A stretch of 64,000 bases of DNA from assembly GCA_020633675.1 (NCBI GenBank), contig JACKDE010000001.1, positions 1,178,001 through 1,242,000 on the forward strand, given 5' to 3'. This document shows, one piece after another, positions 23,857-32,228 of the stretch. The notes beneath the pieces were generated by a model. It was not told the origin of the DNA. It saw only the letters and a program-made list of their open reading frames with translations, and did no database searches. Source of the stretch: Deferribacteres bacterium (GTDB taxonomy: Bacteria; Zhuqueibacterota; Zhuqueibacteria; Zhuqueibacterales; Geothermadaptataceae). Numbering within the stretch: position 1 is the stretch's first letter; the number at the start of each line of letters is the position of its first letter. The translations under genes and the position numbers were made by a program.

Positions 23857-25795
23857 TGACATTCTCCTTTATTGGTAGCTCCACAATGATTTCAGTGCCT
23901 CTGCCCGGTTTGGAATGAATGGAGAACGTGCCGCTGAGACCCTCCGTGCGTTCACGGATATTAATCAATCCCATGCCGCCATGCTTTTTGCCGTTCATAT
24001 GCCCATTGCGTTCCACCTGGAAACCAAGGCCATCATCTTCTATAATCAGATTGATTTTTGCGGTGTGGCTGATGAGCTGTATCGTCACTTTTTGAGCTTC
24101 AGCGTGCTTCACAATATTGTTCAGCGATTCCTGCACAATCCGATAAATGCCGATCTCCACATCCTGCCGCAATCGAATTGCACGGTTGTTGGTGTAAAAC
24201 TTCATCGGAATGCTGCTGCTCTCTGATGTCTGCCAGCAGAGTTTTTCCAACGCAGGTATGATGCCATAGTCATCGAGCAGGCTCGGCATTAAATTGTAGG
24301 AAATACGTTTGCCCTCAACGATGGCGCTGTTGAGCAGACCTTCAATTTCACCAAGAGCTTCCTTGGCTTTCTGATTGCCGGCCGAACAACTGTCTCTCAA
24401 AACCTCCGTTTTCAACTTTGCCGCAGTCAAAATTTGTCCAAGTCCGTCATGCAATTCACGCGCGAATCTGCGCCGCTCATTTTCCTGTATTTGAACGGAA
24501 GCGGCTGCGCGAATGCTCTTTTGCTTCAGTTTTTTGGCAGTTTCTTCTTTCTCTTTGCGTTCTGTAACGTCGCGGACAACGGCAGTGACGCCTTCGAACT
24601 GGCCGGCGCTATTTTTACGTATAGAGACTTTGGTGCTGAACCATTTCTTCTTGCCAGAATGTTCCAATCTGCAATTAAAATGCTGCACTTTCTTTGTGGC
24701 AAAGACCTGATTGATAGCACTGCGCAACGGTTTGGCAAAAGAGGGTGGTAAGGCTTCCTCAAATGGCTTACCAATGACATCTTGCGAGCGCAGTACAAAG
24801 TGGTACTTGCTGGCAGCTTGATGCACTTCTGCTATCATTTGGTCGTTGCTGATAACAAGCACCAAATCGTCAATTGAAAACAGTGTGGACTTGAGCCGTT
24901 CTTCGCTCTCGCGCAGTGCTCGCTCAGCGTTTTTTCGCTCGGTAATGTCCGTTGAAATTCCCAGAATGTGCACAGTTTTTTCGCCAAATCGCAGTGGGGA
25001 TTTGATGGTCTGAAAATTTAATACGCGACCATCCTGCAATTTATGAACGTCGTCAAAGGCGACCGGCGACATCGCTTCAAGAACCTGACGGTCTTGTTGG
25101 AAATAGATCTCATATTTACCTGGATTCGCGAGCACTTTATCGTTGTGTGTCTGTATCATCTCTTCAGGGGACGAACCGAAGGCAGCTGCCATTGCTTTGT
25201 TGATGAACAAAAATCTGCCTTTGATATCTTTCACAAAAATAAAATTGGTCGCATGGTCTGCGATCAGCTTGTTGAATTGACTCGTGTGTGCCAATTTGGC
25301 TTCGGCTTCCTTGCGTTCAGCGATTTCGGTCTGCAATCGCAAAACGGTCTGTTCCAACTCCTTCGTGCGCTCGGAAACCCGCGATTCAAGCAACTCGTTA
25401 CTCTGGATTAACTGCTGTTCGATACGAAATTTATAGAGTGCAATTTCAATCGCGGTTAGCAAATCATGAACCTGGAAGGGCTTTAAAATATAGCCAAATG
25501 GTTCTGTGGCGATTGCGCGCTTCAAAATTTTTTCATCCAGGAATGCCGTTAGAAAGACAATCGGCAACCTGCTGCGCTGCTGAATCAGCCTGGCGGTCTG
25601 CATGCCATCCAGCGAGCCTTTGAGTGAAATATCCATCAGCACCAAATCGGGATTGTGCTTTTCGATGCACTCCAGTGCCAATTCGCCAGTGGCCACTGCA
25701 TCAGCAACCTGATAACCGAGCGATTCCAGGCTGCTCTGGATGTCCATCGCTACAATCGGCTCATCTTCGACGATAAGTATGTTTGCTTGGTTCAT
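23822..25795 (-). CDS. Hybrid histidine kinase: receiver-PAS-PAS-HisKA_3
   Basis: A 657-residue soluble sensor kinase. An N-terminal receiver (NILIVEDEPIVAMDIQSSLE, LVLMDISLKGSLDG, GYILKPF) covers about residues 3-118. A coiled coil (VSERTKELEQTVLRLQTEIA) and two PAS domains follow (about 185-300 and 310-440). The HisKA_3 dimerisation box is RRRFARELHDGLGQILTAAK, as in NarX-type kinases. The ATPase domain has IEDDGLGFQ and KHGGMGLINIRERTE. NarX-type kinases phosphorylate NarL-type regulators, which fits the overlapping gene at 23197-23856. The ATG at 25795 directly precedes the receiver; it has no Shine-Dalgarno sequence. A GTG 17 codons earlier is an alternative. Confidence 0.93.
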   Translation of the reverse strand: MNQANILIVEDEPIVAMDIQSSLESLGYQVADAVATGELALECIEKHNPDLVLMDISLKGSLDGMQTARLIQQRSRLPIVFLTAFLDEKILKRAIATEPFGYILKPFQVHDLLTAIEIALYKFRIEQQLIQSNELLESRVSERTKELEQTVLRLQTEIAERKEAEAKLAHTSQFNKLIADHATNFIFVKDIKGRFLFINKAMAAAFGSSPEEMIQTHNDKVLANPGKYEIYFQQDRQVLEAMSPVAFDDVHKLQDGRVLNFQTIKSPLRFGEKTVHILGISTDITERKNAERALRESEERLKSTLFSIDDLVLVISNDQMIAEVHQAASKYHFVLRSQDVIGKPFEEALPPSFAKPLRSAINQVFATKKVQHFNCRLEHSGKKKWFSTKVSIRKNSAGQFEGVTAVVRDVTERKEKEETAKKLKQKSIRAAASVQIQENERRRFARELHDGLGQILTAAKLKTEVLRDSCSAGNQKAKEALGEIEGLLNSAIVEGKRISYNLMPSLLDDYGIIPALEKLCWQTSESSSIPMKFYTNNRAIRLRQDVEIGIYRIVQESLNNIVKHAEAQKVTIQLISHTAKINLIIEDDGLGFQVERNGHMNGKKHGGMGLINIRERTEGLSGTFSIHSKPGRGTEIIVELPIKENVSEPENQDFAGG

Positions 25796-26373
25796 GATTT
25801 TGGTGTACAAGTATCTTTGTCGAGTCGTGCAGATCGCACCGCGCACATTTGCCTCATTAAACCTTGAAAGGCCTTAGAGAACTCATCGCATCTTGTGAGC
25901 AAACACATATCTGACGATTAATGTAACATAGTGCTCATCAGAAATCTCTGCATTTGCAACGATGCACAATGCGATTGTACGGATGAAAAGTTATAAATTG
26001 AAAATGTATTAAAGGGGCAGATTTCAACGAAAGTGTACGTTGCCTACCTCACTGTACCACCACCAACTATTCTGGAAATACATCCGTGAATCTGAGGGGG
26101 AGATTACTGAAGTTGTATTCCCGAGACTGAATGCGCAGCTGGAGTTATCATACCACCGCTGGCTTCGATTTGCTATAGCAAACCAATAAGTAGTACTCAA
26201 TAACTTCAAAAGTGAGAAAATATTTAACGTAAAATTTTTATTTTTTACCTGGATTCGTTTTTGGTCTTAAAGGTTTCAAAATGAAACTATCAGTGTGTTG
26301 CTGCAGATCGGTAAAAATACGTATGTTCTTTAAAAACAATTTAATGGATATGGCGGTTTTTGCTGAGAATTGC

Positions 26374-26389
26374 TGGCATATTGCTTGCA
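26374..26389 (+). promoter_or_regulatory. Candidate sigma-54 (-24/-12) promoter
   Basis: TGGCATATTGCTTGCA has GG at 26375-26376 and GC at 26387-26388, exactly 10 bases apart, and matches TGGCAC-N5-TTGCA at all but one base. A sigma-54 activator is encoded at 36725-37936. Transcription would start near 26400, pointing into a short stretch that ends in a terminator. Confidence 0.5.
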
Positions 26390-26399
26390 TATGGCGGAA

Positions 26400-26524
26400 C
26401 AGCGTACGTAATTGGTCGTGGCGGAGTTCGGTAACTCCCCTTTACCCGAATCCGTCGAAATGAACCGGGCCATCTGAGCAATTGGTAACTCCCCTAATTC
26501 CAGCGCCAGAAACCCGGTTTTTTT
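26400..26524 (+). ncRNA. Candidate small RNA with CUCCCC loops
   Basis: About 125 nt between the sigma-54 promoter candidate and an intrinsic terminator. Hairpin 1 is GGAGTT-CGGT-AACTCC (26423-26438). The terminator stem is AACCGGG (26463-26469) with CCCGGTT (26513-26519) and seven T. The segment GGTAACTCCCCT occurs twice, once at the hairpin end and once in the terminator loop. CUCCCC is complementary to strong Shine-Dalgarno sequences, so translational repression is conceivable. No open frame fits. Confidence 0.45.
26463..26524 (+). terminator. Rho-independent terminator
   Basis: A 7-bp stem, AACCGGG/CCCGGTT, encloses a 43-base loop and ends in T7. The 3' part AACCCGGTTTTTTTATGCC is identical to the end of the mla-operon terminator at 10330-10393. 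Confidence 0.6.
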
Positions 26525-26715
26525 ATGCCTGCCTGAGTCCTTTCATTCAAGACGGTATACCAGCAGCCTGTAAATCTAAACTATATTCAACATCGCTTGC
26601 GCTACTGCATAGTTTGACATCAAAACAGGGGTTAACACTGCATGTCCATTATGATGAATGTGTTTTGGGATTTTGGGTCAGCTATTTTGTGTGTCGCAAC
26701 GCTGCTGCAACTGCT

Positions 26716-28305
26716 TTAAAGGTTGAGCAGGCTTGGGTTGGGAGAAGCGGCGGGGGATGCTATCGCTGGATTCTCGATCTGGAAGGTGAATATAAAGTGA
26801 GTGCCCTTTTGCATCGAAATTTCAAAGCGGCCATTGAGTTGTTGTGTAAGTGATTTCACCAGCCGCAAACCAAGGCTCTGACATGTGTCGATGGAAAATT
26901 CTTCTGGAAAGCCGATACCGTTGTCGCCGACGCTGAGAACATGCTTGTCCGGCTGCGGCTTAGAAAATGCAATGGAAATACAGCCTTCTCGCTGCTCAGG
27001 GAAGGCATATTTCAATGAATTCGATATCAGTTCATTGATGATAAGGCCGTAAGGCACCGCCGTATCGATATCGAGCCGGATGTTTTTAATATTTATTTCA
27101 AGTTGAATCTGGTCCGAATTGGCTGCGTAGGATCGATAGAGATGATTGACGAGATTGCGCAAATATTCACCAAAATCAATCCTCGCCAAATCATCAGAAC
27201 GATAAAGCTTCTCATGGATAAGCGCCATCGAGCGAATCCGATTTTGACTTTCGCGAAAAATTGCGAGAAGCTCCGGTTGGCTAATGTAGCGGGTTTGCAG
27301 GCTCAAAAGGCTCGACACGATCTGTAAATTGTTTTTCACACGATGATGGATTTCCTGCAGAAGGACCTCCTTCTCCTGTAATGAGGCTTTGATATGATCT
27401 TCAGCATGCTTGCGTTCGGTAATGTCCAAAAAGCTCCATACTCGTCCAACGCTGTTTCCATTGATCAATTGTGGCATCGAGTAGCGCTCGAATACCCGGC
27501 CATTTTTAAACTCCAACACATCGAAACTTTCGGCTAAAGGCTTTTTATACAATTCTTTAACCTTCTTTAAGAATAATTCCGGCTCTTTTAGTTGATCCTG
27601 CACGAAGGATAGAGCTTTATGATCGTTTTTCGATGCGACAATTGCCTCCGGAATACCCCACATTTCAACAAATCGACGATTGAAGCTGACCATTTTTCCG
27701 GCATGGTTGACAACCAGAATACCATTGATGCTCGATTCCAGCGTAGCGCGATGGAGGGAAAGCGACCTTTCAATCGATTCCTCAGCTTGTTTGCGCTCGG
27801 TGATGTTCCGGATAATCACGACAATTTGATTCTCGAGCAGGGGAAGCAATCGCGCTTCAAAAAACTCTGAATGCTCATCGCGTTGCAGTTCGTATTCGAC
27901 GTTTACAAGCGTTTTTCGGGTGCCCACTTCTTTGATCGCGTTGCTCAGCAATTGTGCGATTGCCGGCTCGGGGAAATCCTGCAGATATTTGCCAATAAAC
28001 CTGGCAGGAGGGAGGTAGAGATCGACAGTGCTTCCGGATTTGATCGACAGAATTTTACCATTGGCATCGATGCGGAAAAACAGATCCGGGATCGCCTCGA
28101 AGATGGCACGCAATTCAGAGTTGGCATGCATCAGCTCCTGTGAGCTCAAATCAAGTGATCGTTCAAGCATGCCGCGGTCGTTGTCTGATTGCATATAAGC
28201 ATCATTGACGGCCTGTATGAAGCCAGTCAATTCTTCCGGCAGGTTAGAAGGATCGGCAAAAAAACGCTTTAGCTGACGCCGCAATAAGCTGTGCATGCTT
28301 CCCAT
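26716..28305 (-). CDS. PAS-PAS histidine kinase (HisKA_2 type)
   Basis: A 529-residue soluble kinase. A helical N-terminus is followed by two PAS domains (about residues 65-180, LRAIFEAIPDLFFRIDANGK; and 190-310, LESSINGILVVNHAGKMVSF). The HisKA_2 box is LLQEIHHRVKNNLQIVSSLL. The ATPase domain has INELISNSLKYAFP, VGDNGIGFPEEF and SLGLRLVKSLTQQL. HisKA_2 kinases often lack a fixed adjacent regulator, and none is fused here. The ATG at 28305 starts one base after the FIST gene's stop (TAAAATG), so both belong to one operon. Confidence 0.93.
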   Translation of the reverse strand: MGSMHSLLRRQLKRFFADPSNLPEELTGFIQAVNDAYMQSDNDRGMLERSLDLSSQELMHANSELRAIFEAIPDLFFRIDANGKILSIKSGSTVDLYLPPARFIGKYLQDFPEPAIAQLLSNAIKEVGTRKTLVNVEYELQRDEHSEFFEARLLPLLENQIVVIIRNITERKQAEESIERSLSLHRATLESSINGILVVNHAGKMVSFNRRFVEMWGIPEAIVASKNDHKALSFVQDQLKEPELFLKKVKELYKKPLAESFDVLEFKNGRVFERYSMPQLINGNSVGRVWSFLDITERKHAEDHIKASLQEKEVLLQEIHHRVKNNLQIVSSLLSLQTRYISQPELLAIFRESQNRIRSMALIHEKLYRSDDLARIDFGEYLRNLVNHLYRSYAANSDQIQLEINIKNIRLDIDTAVPYGLIINELISNSLKYAFPEQREGCISIAFSKPQPDKHVLSVGDNGIGFPEEFSIDTCQSLGLRLVKSLTQQLNGRFEISMQKGTHFIFTFQIENPAIASPAASPNPSLLNL

Positions 28306-28306
28306 T

Positions 28307-29449
28307 TTAATGCTCGGAAATGGTTGTGATCGACATTGTTTGATTGTGCAGCTCGCAACTGGCATGGGGTGTAAATGGGGAGATTTCACCGTACGAATAG
28401 AAACCGGTTAAAACTGTGTTGTTTCCGAACATCTCGCGCACACTTTCAACTTCTTCTTCCACCCGCTGCTTCAAAACCATCTTGCGACCGACGCAGCTAA
28501 TGAGCAGGGCCAGATCCGGAGGCGTTTCTTTGATGGCCTGATAGCACGTTTCTGCAGCGCCAGATGCGCCATCGATCAGCCGATCGAAGTTGGCCTTCAT
28601 CAAACGCGCGTACGCGCCTTCCGGCACATCGCCGGCAAAGGTCATGCTCTGCTCTTTCTCGTTGACTGCCAGCACGGTTCGAACGACACCGGTCTCGCTG
28701 CCCGGCATACGCAAACTAAGCGGAAAGAGCAGGCCTGTCGCAGGTAAACCCTTTGCATGTTCACCTAAGTATGTTTTATAAAGTTCCAGGGCCGACTTGC
28801 CATCCATTTCAAAGAGCACATTGCCCTCAGAACGTGTGATGAGTCGGTCCGGCCCAAATGGATCCCATCCCCCCAATGATCCGTAGCCGATTTTCAGCCG
28901 CTGGTTGCTATAAAATCCTACCGCGCTGATCGTTTTTTGCCTGGGCTGTCCATCAGCGAGCACGTACGTTTCTTCCATTCTCTCACCATCTCCAGACAAG
29001 CCGCCTGTGGCTGTGACGCACTGTGGCAATTTCGAAACCAGGCCTTTGACAAATTCGCTGCCATTAATATGAACGCCTTCAGTGAGGACCAGCACATGTT
29101 TAAGCTGGTCAGCTACCAGCGCCTCGCCCAATTCCAGGCCGACCTTCAAACTATCCTCGGGCTGTTCAATCGGCCGATGGATATATTTTAATTTAGTATG
29201 TTCAAAACGCACAGCCGTTGAGGTGATGGAGTCATCGAGCACCTGAGTGTCGCTAATTTCTCCGGCTGTTGTGCAACCAAACAGTATGGCTTCTGGGTAG
29301 GCTGCTTTGATTTGCTCGATCAGGGCATTTTTTTGAAAAGTAGCATGGCTGCCAAAAATGAAAACCAGTTGTGCATGACCATTGAAGCGCCCCGGCACTG
29401 TTGGCGACCAGCCAGATTTTTCAGTCCAAACACATTTCTCGATTTGCAT
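28307..29449 (-). CDS. FIST-domain sensory protein
   Basis: A 380-residue protein with FIST_N (about residues 25-220: QLVFIFGSHATFQKNALIEQ, FGCTTAGEISDTQVLDDSIT, ATGGLSGDGERMEETYV) and FIST_C (about 225-365: ALELYKTYLGEHAKGLP, LLISCVGRKMVLKQRVEEEV, GFYSYGEISPF). FIST domains are thought to bind small ligands such as amino acids and to pass signals to kinases. The next gene, one base away, is a histidine kinase, so this protein is probably its input subunit. No signal peptide, so it is cytoplasmic. Confidence 0.93.
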   Translation of the reverse strand: MQIEKCVWTEKSGWSPTVPGRFNGHAQLVFIFGSHATFQKNALIEQIKAAYPEAILFGCTTAGEISDTQVLDDSITSTAVRFEHTKLKYIHRPIEQPEDSLKVGLELGEALVADQLKHVLVLTEGVHINGSEFVKGLVSKLPQCVTATGGLSGDGERMEETYVLADGQPRQKTISAVGFYSNQRLKIGYGSLGGWDPFGPDRLITRSEGNVLFEMDGKSALELYKTYLGEHAKGLPATGLLFPLSLRMPGSETGVVRTVLAVNEKEQSMTFAGDVPEGAYARLMKANFDRLIDGASGAAETCYQAIKETPPDLALLISCVGRKMVLKQRVEEEVESVREMFGNNTVLTGFYSYGEISPFTPHASCELHNQTMSITTISEH

Positions 29450-30101
29450 ATGCGGATCCTTGAAGTGGAGTGAGTGCTTCCCGAAGGCGATTCCGAATGC
29501 AGTTTAAGTTGAAGATAGAACGCTTTAAGCTCTCACTTGGCGCGCTCTATAATCGATTTCCGTCAGCGTATTTCGCATTGGTGGCGAATTTCTGGCGCTG
29601 CGGTGCAACATTGTGTGTGATTCGCCATGAGCCTGCGGCTATTCCCGCTCAATACCAAAGCGAATGGCTCGCCGGGTTATGTGGCTGAGAACTTGACTAA
29701 AAATCAATCAAGTTTATTTGAAATCGCCATTGGCAATCTCTCTGTTGCAAAGATCGCCAGGAGATTGATGCCAAGTTTGCTAAGTGCTGCCTTGAATTCT
29801 TCTATGCAGCGTCACGATGGATCATCGCCTGAATGATTGCCAATTTGTTTATGCTTTGTGACAGGCAGGTAAACGGAGCGCGCAAGTCTGGTGTTATACT
29901 AAGAAACAGGCGAAATGTGAAAATGTGCAATTGAAGATTTGATTCGTTTCGACGACAATCGATTTGAATCTATTATAAGCATGCATAAAAATGCAAATTA
30001 AATTTTCATACGATCATGTCGTGGATAATGCGGAAGGCACATTGATGCGGCAAAAATAGGAAGGGCTGGCTGCTATTTTATGCAGCCAGCCTCCGATACG
30101 A
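29450..30101. other. Intergenic region, no gene seen
   Basis: About 650 bases between two minus-strand genes. Short frames in the first 400 bases lack ribosome-binding sites and resemble no known family. The AT-rich part from 29940 to 30060 probably holds untranslated sequence. Only the terminator of the foldase gene is identifiable, at its right end. Confidence 0.55.
30053..30091 (-). terminator. Rho-independent terminator of the PpiD-like gene
   Basis: GGCTGGCTGC (30064-30073) and GCAGCCAGCC (30082-30091) form a perfect 10-bp stem with an 8-base loop. On the minus strand the stem is followed by CTTCCTATTTTTG. Confidence 0.8.
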
Positions 30102-31910
30102 CTAAAAGTATTGTTTGCGATAGTCTTTGATTTCGGCATTTTCCCGGAGCTGGGCATACCATTGCGAAAATGCAGCTTGCTCTTTCTGTGTCTTGATCTC
30201 CGCTCTCAATTCAGCTTTTTGTGCCAAATAGTCCTGCTCCTGGATTGGCGTTTTTTCCAACAAACGGATCAGGTAGTAACCGCGAAAGCCTTCAACCGGC
30301 TTACTCAGACTGCCTGTTGTCAGTGAAAAAGCAGTTCCGATAAATTCGGGATCACGACCGACACTCGGCACGCTGTTGTTGCGCGCAAACGCTGCTGGCT
30401 TTTGTAGCGTCAGCGAATCGCGGGCTGCAATGGCCTCTATGCTGGTGCCGTTGGTGATCTCTTCCCGCACCTTGCGAGCGAGTTCTCCTGCGAGGCTTTT
30501 GCGCTGTTTAAGTCTGAGTTCACTTTCGAGCGTGCTGCGCACCTCATCGAGCGTTTTGGTGCGCTCTTCATCAATTTCCGCCACGCGGACAACCACATAT
30601 GCATTTTCCGTTTCGATTGGATCGCTAATCGTACCAACGGGGTTGCGGAAGACGAAACGTGAAACTCTACTTTCTATACCTAAACCAGGGATAAATCCTG
30701 AACCTTCCTGGAATGGCGCACTGGTTAAACCACGCACTTTTTCACTCTCAACCGCTTGCTGCCATCCACCGTCGCGAGCGAGAGTTGCCAGGTAGTCAGC
30801 ACTATCCAATGCAGCGCTTTTGGTTTGATCGGTCGCACGAAATTTCAACAAAATGTGACTGGCGCTGACGAGCTCTTCCTTGTCTTCGGTCTTTTTGCCA
30901 TTCACTTTAATGATGTGCAGCCCGAAGTTGCTCTGCACCGGTCCGACAATATCGCCAACCTCAGCGCCGAATGCGGCATCTTCGAATGGCTTTACCCAGG
31001 TACCTCGCTTTTGAAAGCCGAGGTCGCCATTGTTTTCAGCAGAGCCTTCGTCCTCCGAGAAAGTTGCCGCCAGATCACCAAAGTCATCACCAGACTTTGC
31101 GCGTTCGATCAACTCCTGCGCACGGCTCATGATCGCTGCGGTATCTTTTTGAGTGGGGCGGGTTGAATAAATGACGTAATCAATTTTGCGCCGTTCGGCC
31201 TGCTTAAAGTCGTCTTTCTTCTCTTTGTACAGCTTCTTGACATCGGCGTCATTAATGGTGATGTCGACAGAATTGAAGCGTGCCGGATCGAAAAACAAGT
31301 ACTCGACGCTGGCCTTTTGGTTGCGTGTGACAAACTCTTGATGTATTTCGCTTTCGGTGACGAAGACATTTGCCGCGACCATGTCGCGCAATTTTTGAAA
31401 CGGCAGGTTTTCGCGCATGTAGTTTTCAATGTTTTTCCAAATTGGGTCGTTCTGAGGATTTCGCAATGCCTCATTGTAAACAGCGCGATTCAACTGGCCA
31501 GTCGGGGTGACAAAGCTGGAGTCCAGGTTTTTGATGAAATCCGGTGGATCTTCCACCATATAGTGGAGAATTTCGCTGTTGGTCGCGGTCAAGCCTTTTT
31601 GGTCGATAACCTGGCGTTCCAGCGTATTGCGAACCAAATCTTCCCACACCTGGTTCATAATATAATCTTGCTGAACCTCCGTCAAAGAGGTTCCGGTGCG
31701 TTGCTGATAATTATCGAGCGCGGCATTGTAGAGGCGGGAAAAGCGATTTACCGGAATTTCCTCGCCGTTCACCTCGGCGATCAAGCCGGTTTTCTGCTTG
31801 AGACCGGTAAAATCCATGCCCCAGTCAAAAATAATCGTTCCAACAAATGCAAACACGAGGCCGTAAAGAATAATCTTGGTGAGGCCACGCATGCGATCCA
31901 TCAACGCCAT
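30102..31910 (-). CDS. PpiD/SurA-like peptidyl-prolyl isomerase
   Basis: A 602-residue membrane-anchored foldase. One transmembrane helix at about residues 12-30 (IILYGLVFAFVGTIIFDWGM) is followed by a SurA_N chaperone region (IAEVNGEEIPVNRFSRLYNA). A rotamase domain lies at about 235-335 (FGDLAATFSEDEGSAENNGD, LGFQKRGTWVKPFEDAAFG, VGPVQSNFGLHIIKV). A second, degenerate one follows (SASHILLKFR, about 345-445). The C-terminal part again resembles the SurA_N/PpiD tail. PpiD works at the periplasmic face of the inner membrane on newly exported outer-membrane proteins. Ribosome-binding site AAAGGAG lies 8 bases before the ATG. Confidence 0.9.
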   Translation of the reverse strand: MALMDRMRGLTKIILYGLVFAFVGTIIFDWGMDFTGLKQKTGLIAEVNGEEIPVNRFSRLYNAALDNYQQRTGTSLTEVQQDYIMNQVWEDLVRNTLERQVIDQKGLTATNSEILHYMVEDPPDFIKNLDSSFVTPTGQLNRAVYNEALRNPQNDPIWKNIENYMRENLPFQKLRDMVAANVFVTESEIHQEFVTRNQKASVEYLFFDPARFNSVDITINDADVKKLYKEKKDDFKQAERRKIDYVIYSTRPTQKDTAAIMSRAQELIERAKSGDDFGDLAATFSEDEGSAENNGDLGFQKRGTWVKPFEDAAFGAEVGDIVGPVQSNFGLHIIKVNGKKTEDKEELVSASHILLKFRATDQTKSAALDSADYLATLARDGGWQQAVESEKVRGLTSAPFQEGSGFIPGLGIESRVSRFVFRNPVGTISDPIETENAYVVVRVAEIDEERTKTLDEVRSTLESELRLKQRKSLAGELARKVREEITNGTSIEAIAARDSLTLQKPAAFARNNSVPSVGRDPEFIGTAFSLTTGSLSKPVEGFRGYYLIRLLEKTPIQEQDYLAQKAELRAEIKTQKEQAAFSQWYAQLRENAEIKDYRKQYF

Positions 31911-32228
31911 AAAGCACGCTCCTTTTATGATTTCAAGTCAGCAATAAAAGCAAAGCCAGTTTTGTGGTACCGGCAAACGGTTCCTGCCGATCTCACACCA
32001 TCGCCACGATATTAGCAGCGATTCCAGTTTGCGAAAATTGCAAAATGTTAAACTCTGAAAAGAATCTTCCGAAAAACAGACGAGTGGAAGATATTTTTTA
32101 TTCAGCAAAAGTTGAAAAATATAAATTTGCGCCCTCTAAAAAGCAAGCGCTTTTTCGAAAATGCTGCTTGACATTATAGCCGAGTAACTTTATATTCATG
32201 CTTCGAATTTTTTAAATAAAGCTAAGAA
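31911..32228. other. Divergent intergenic region, ppiD-like and uvrB
   Basis: These 318 bases lie between two divergent genes. The uvrB promoter is recognisable at its right end. No convincing promoter for the minus-strand gene and no small gene is seen. Confidence 0.6.
32168..32196 (+). promoter_or_regulatory. uvrB-purD promoter
   Basis: A perfect TTGACA (32168-32173) and TATATT (32191-32196) are separated by 17 bases. The leader would be about 26 bases. No SOS-box-like palindrome is visible around it. Confidence 0.7.

Larger units (their letters stand above)
25796..26715. other. Intergenic region with a candidate small RNA
   Basis: These 920 bases separate two minus-strand kinase genes. 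The left 570 bases are AT-rich and show no credible gene. The right part carries the sigma-54 promoter candidate and the terminator described separately. Small open frames here lack ribosome-binding sites and resemble no family. Confidence 0.55.

Noticed and set aside
26482..26853. 123-codon plus-strand frame overlapping the kinase 3' end
   Set aside because: It begins inside the small-RNA terminator, has no ribosome-binding site and overlaps a conserved kinase domain on the other strand.
29470..29836. Two short plus-strand frames in the gap after the FIST gene
   Set aside because: They lack ribosome-binding sites and show no membrane, signal or family pattern.
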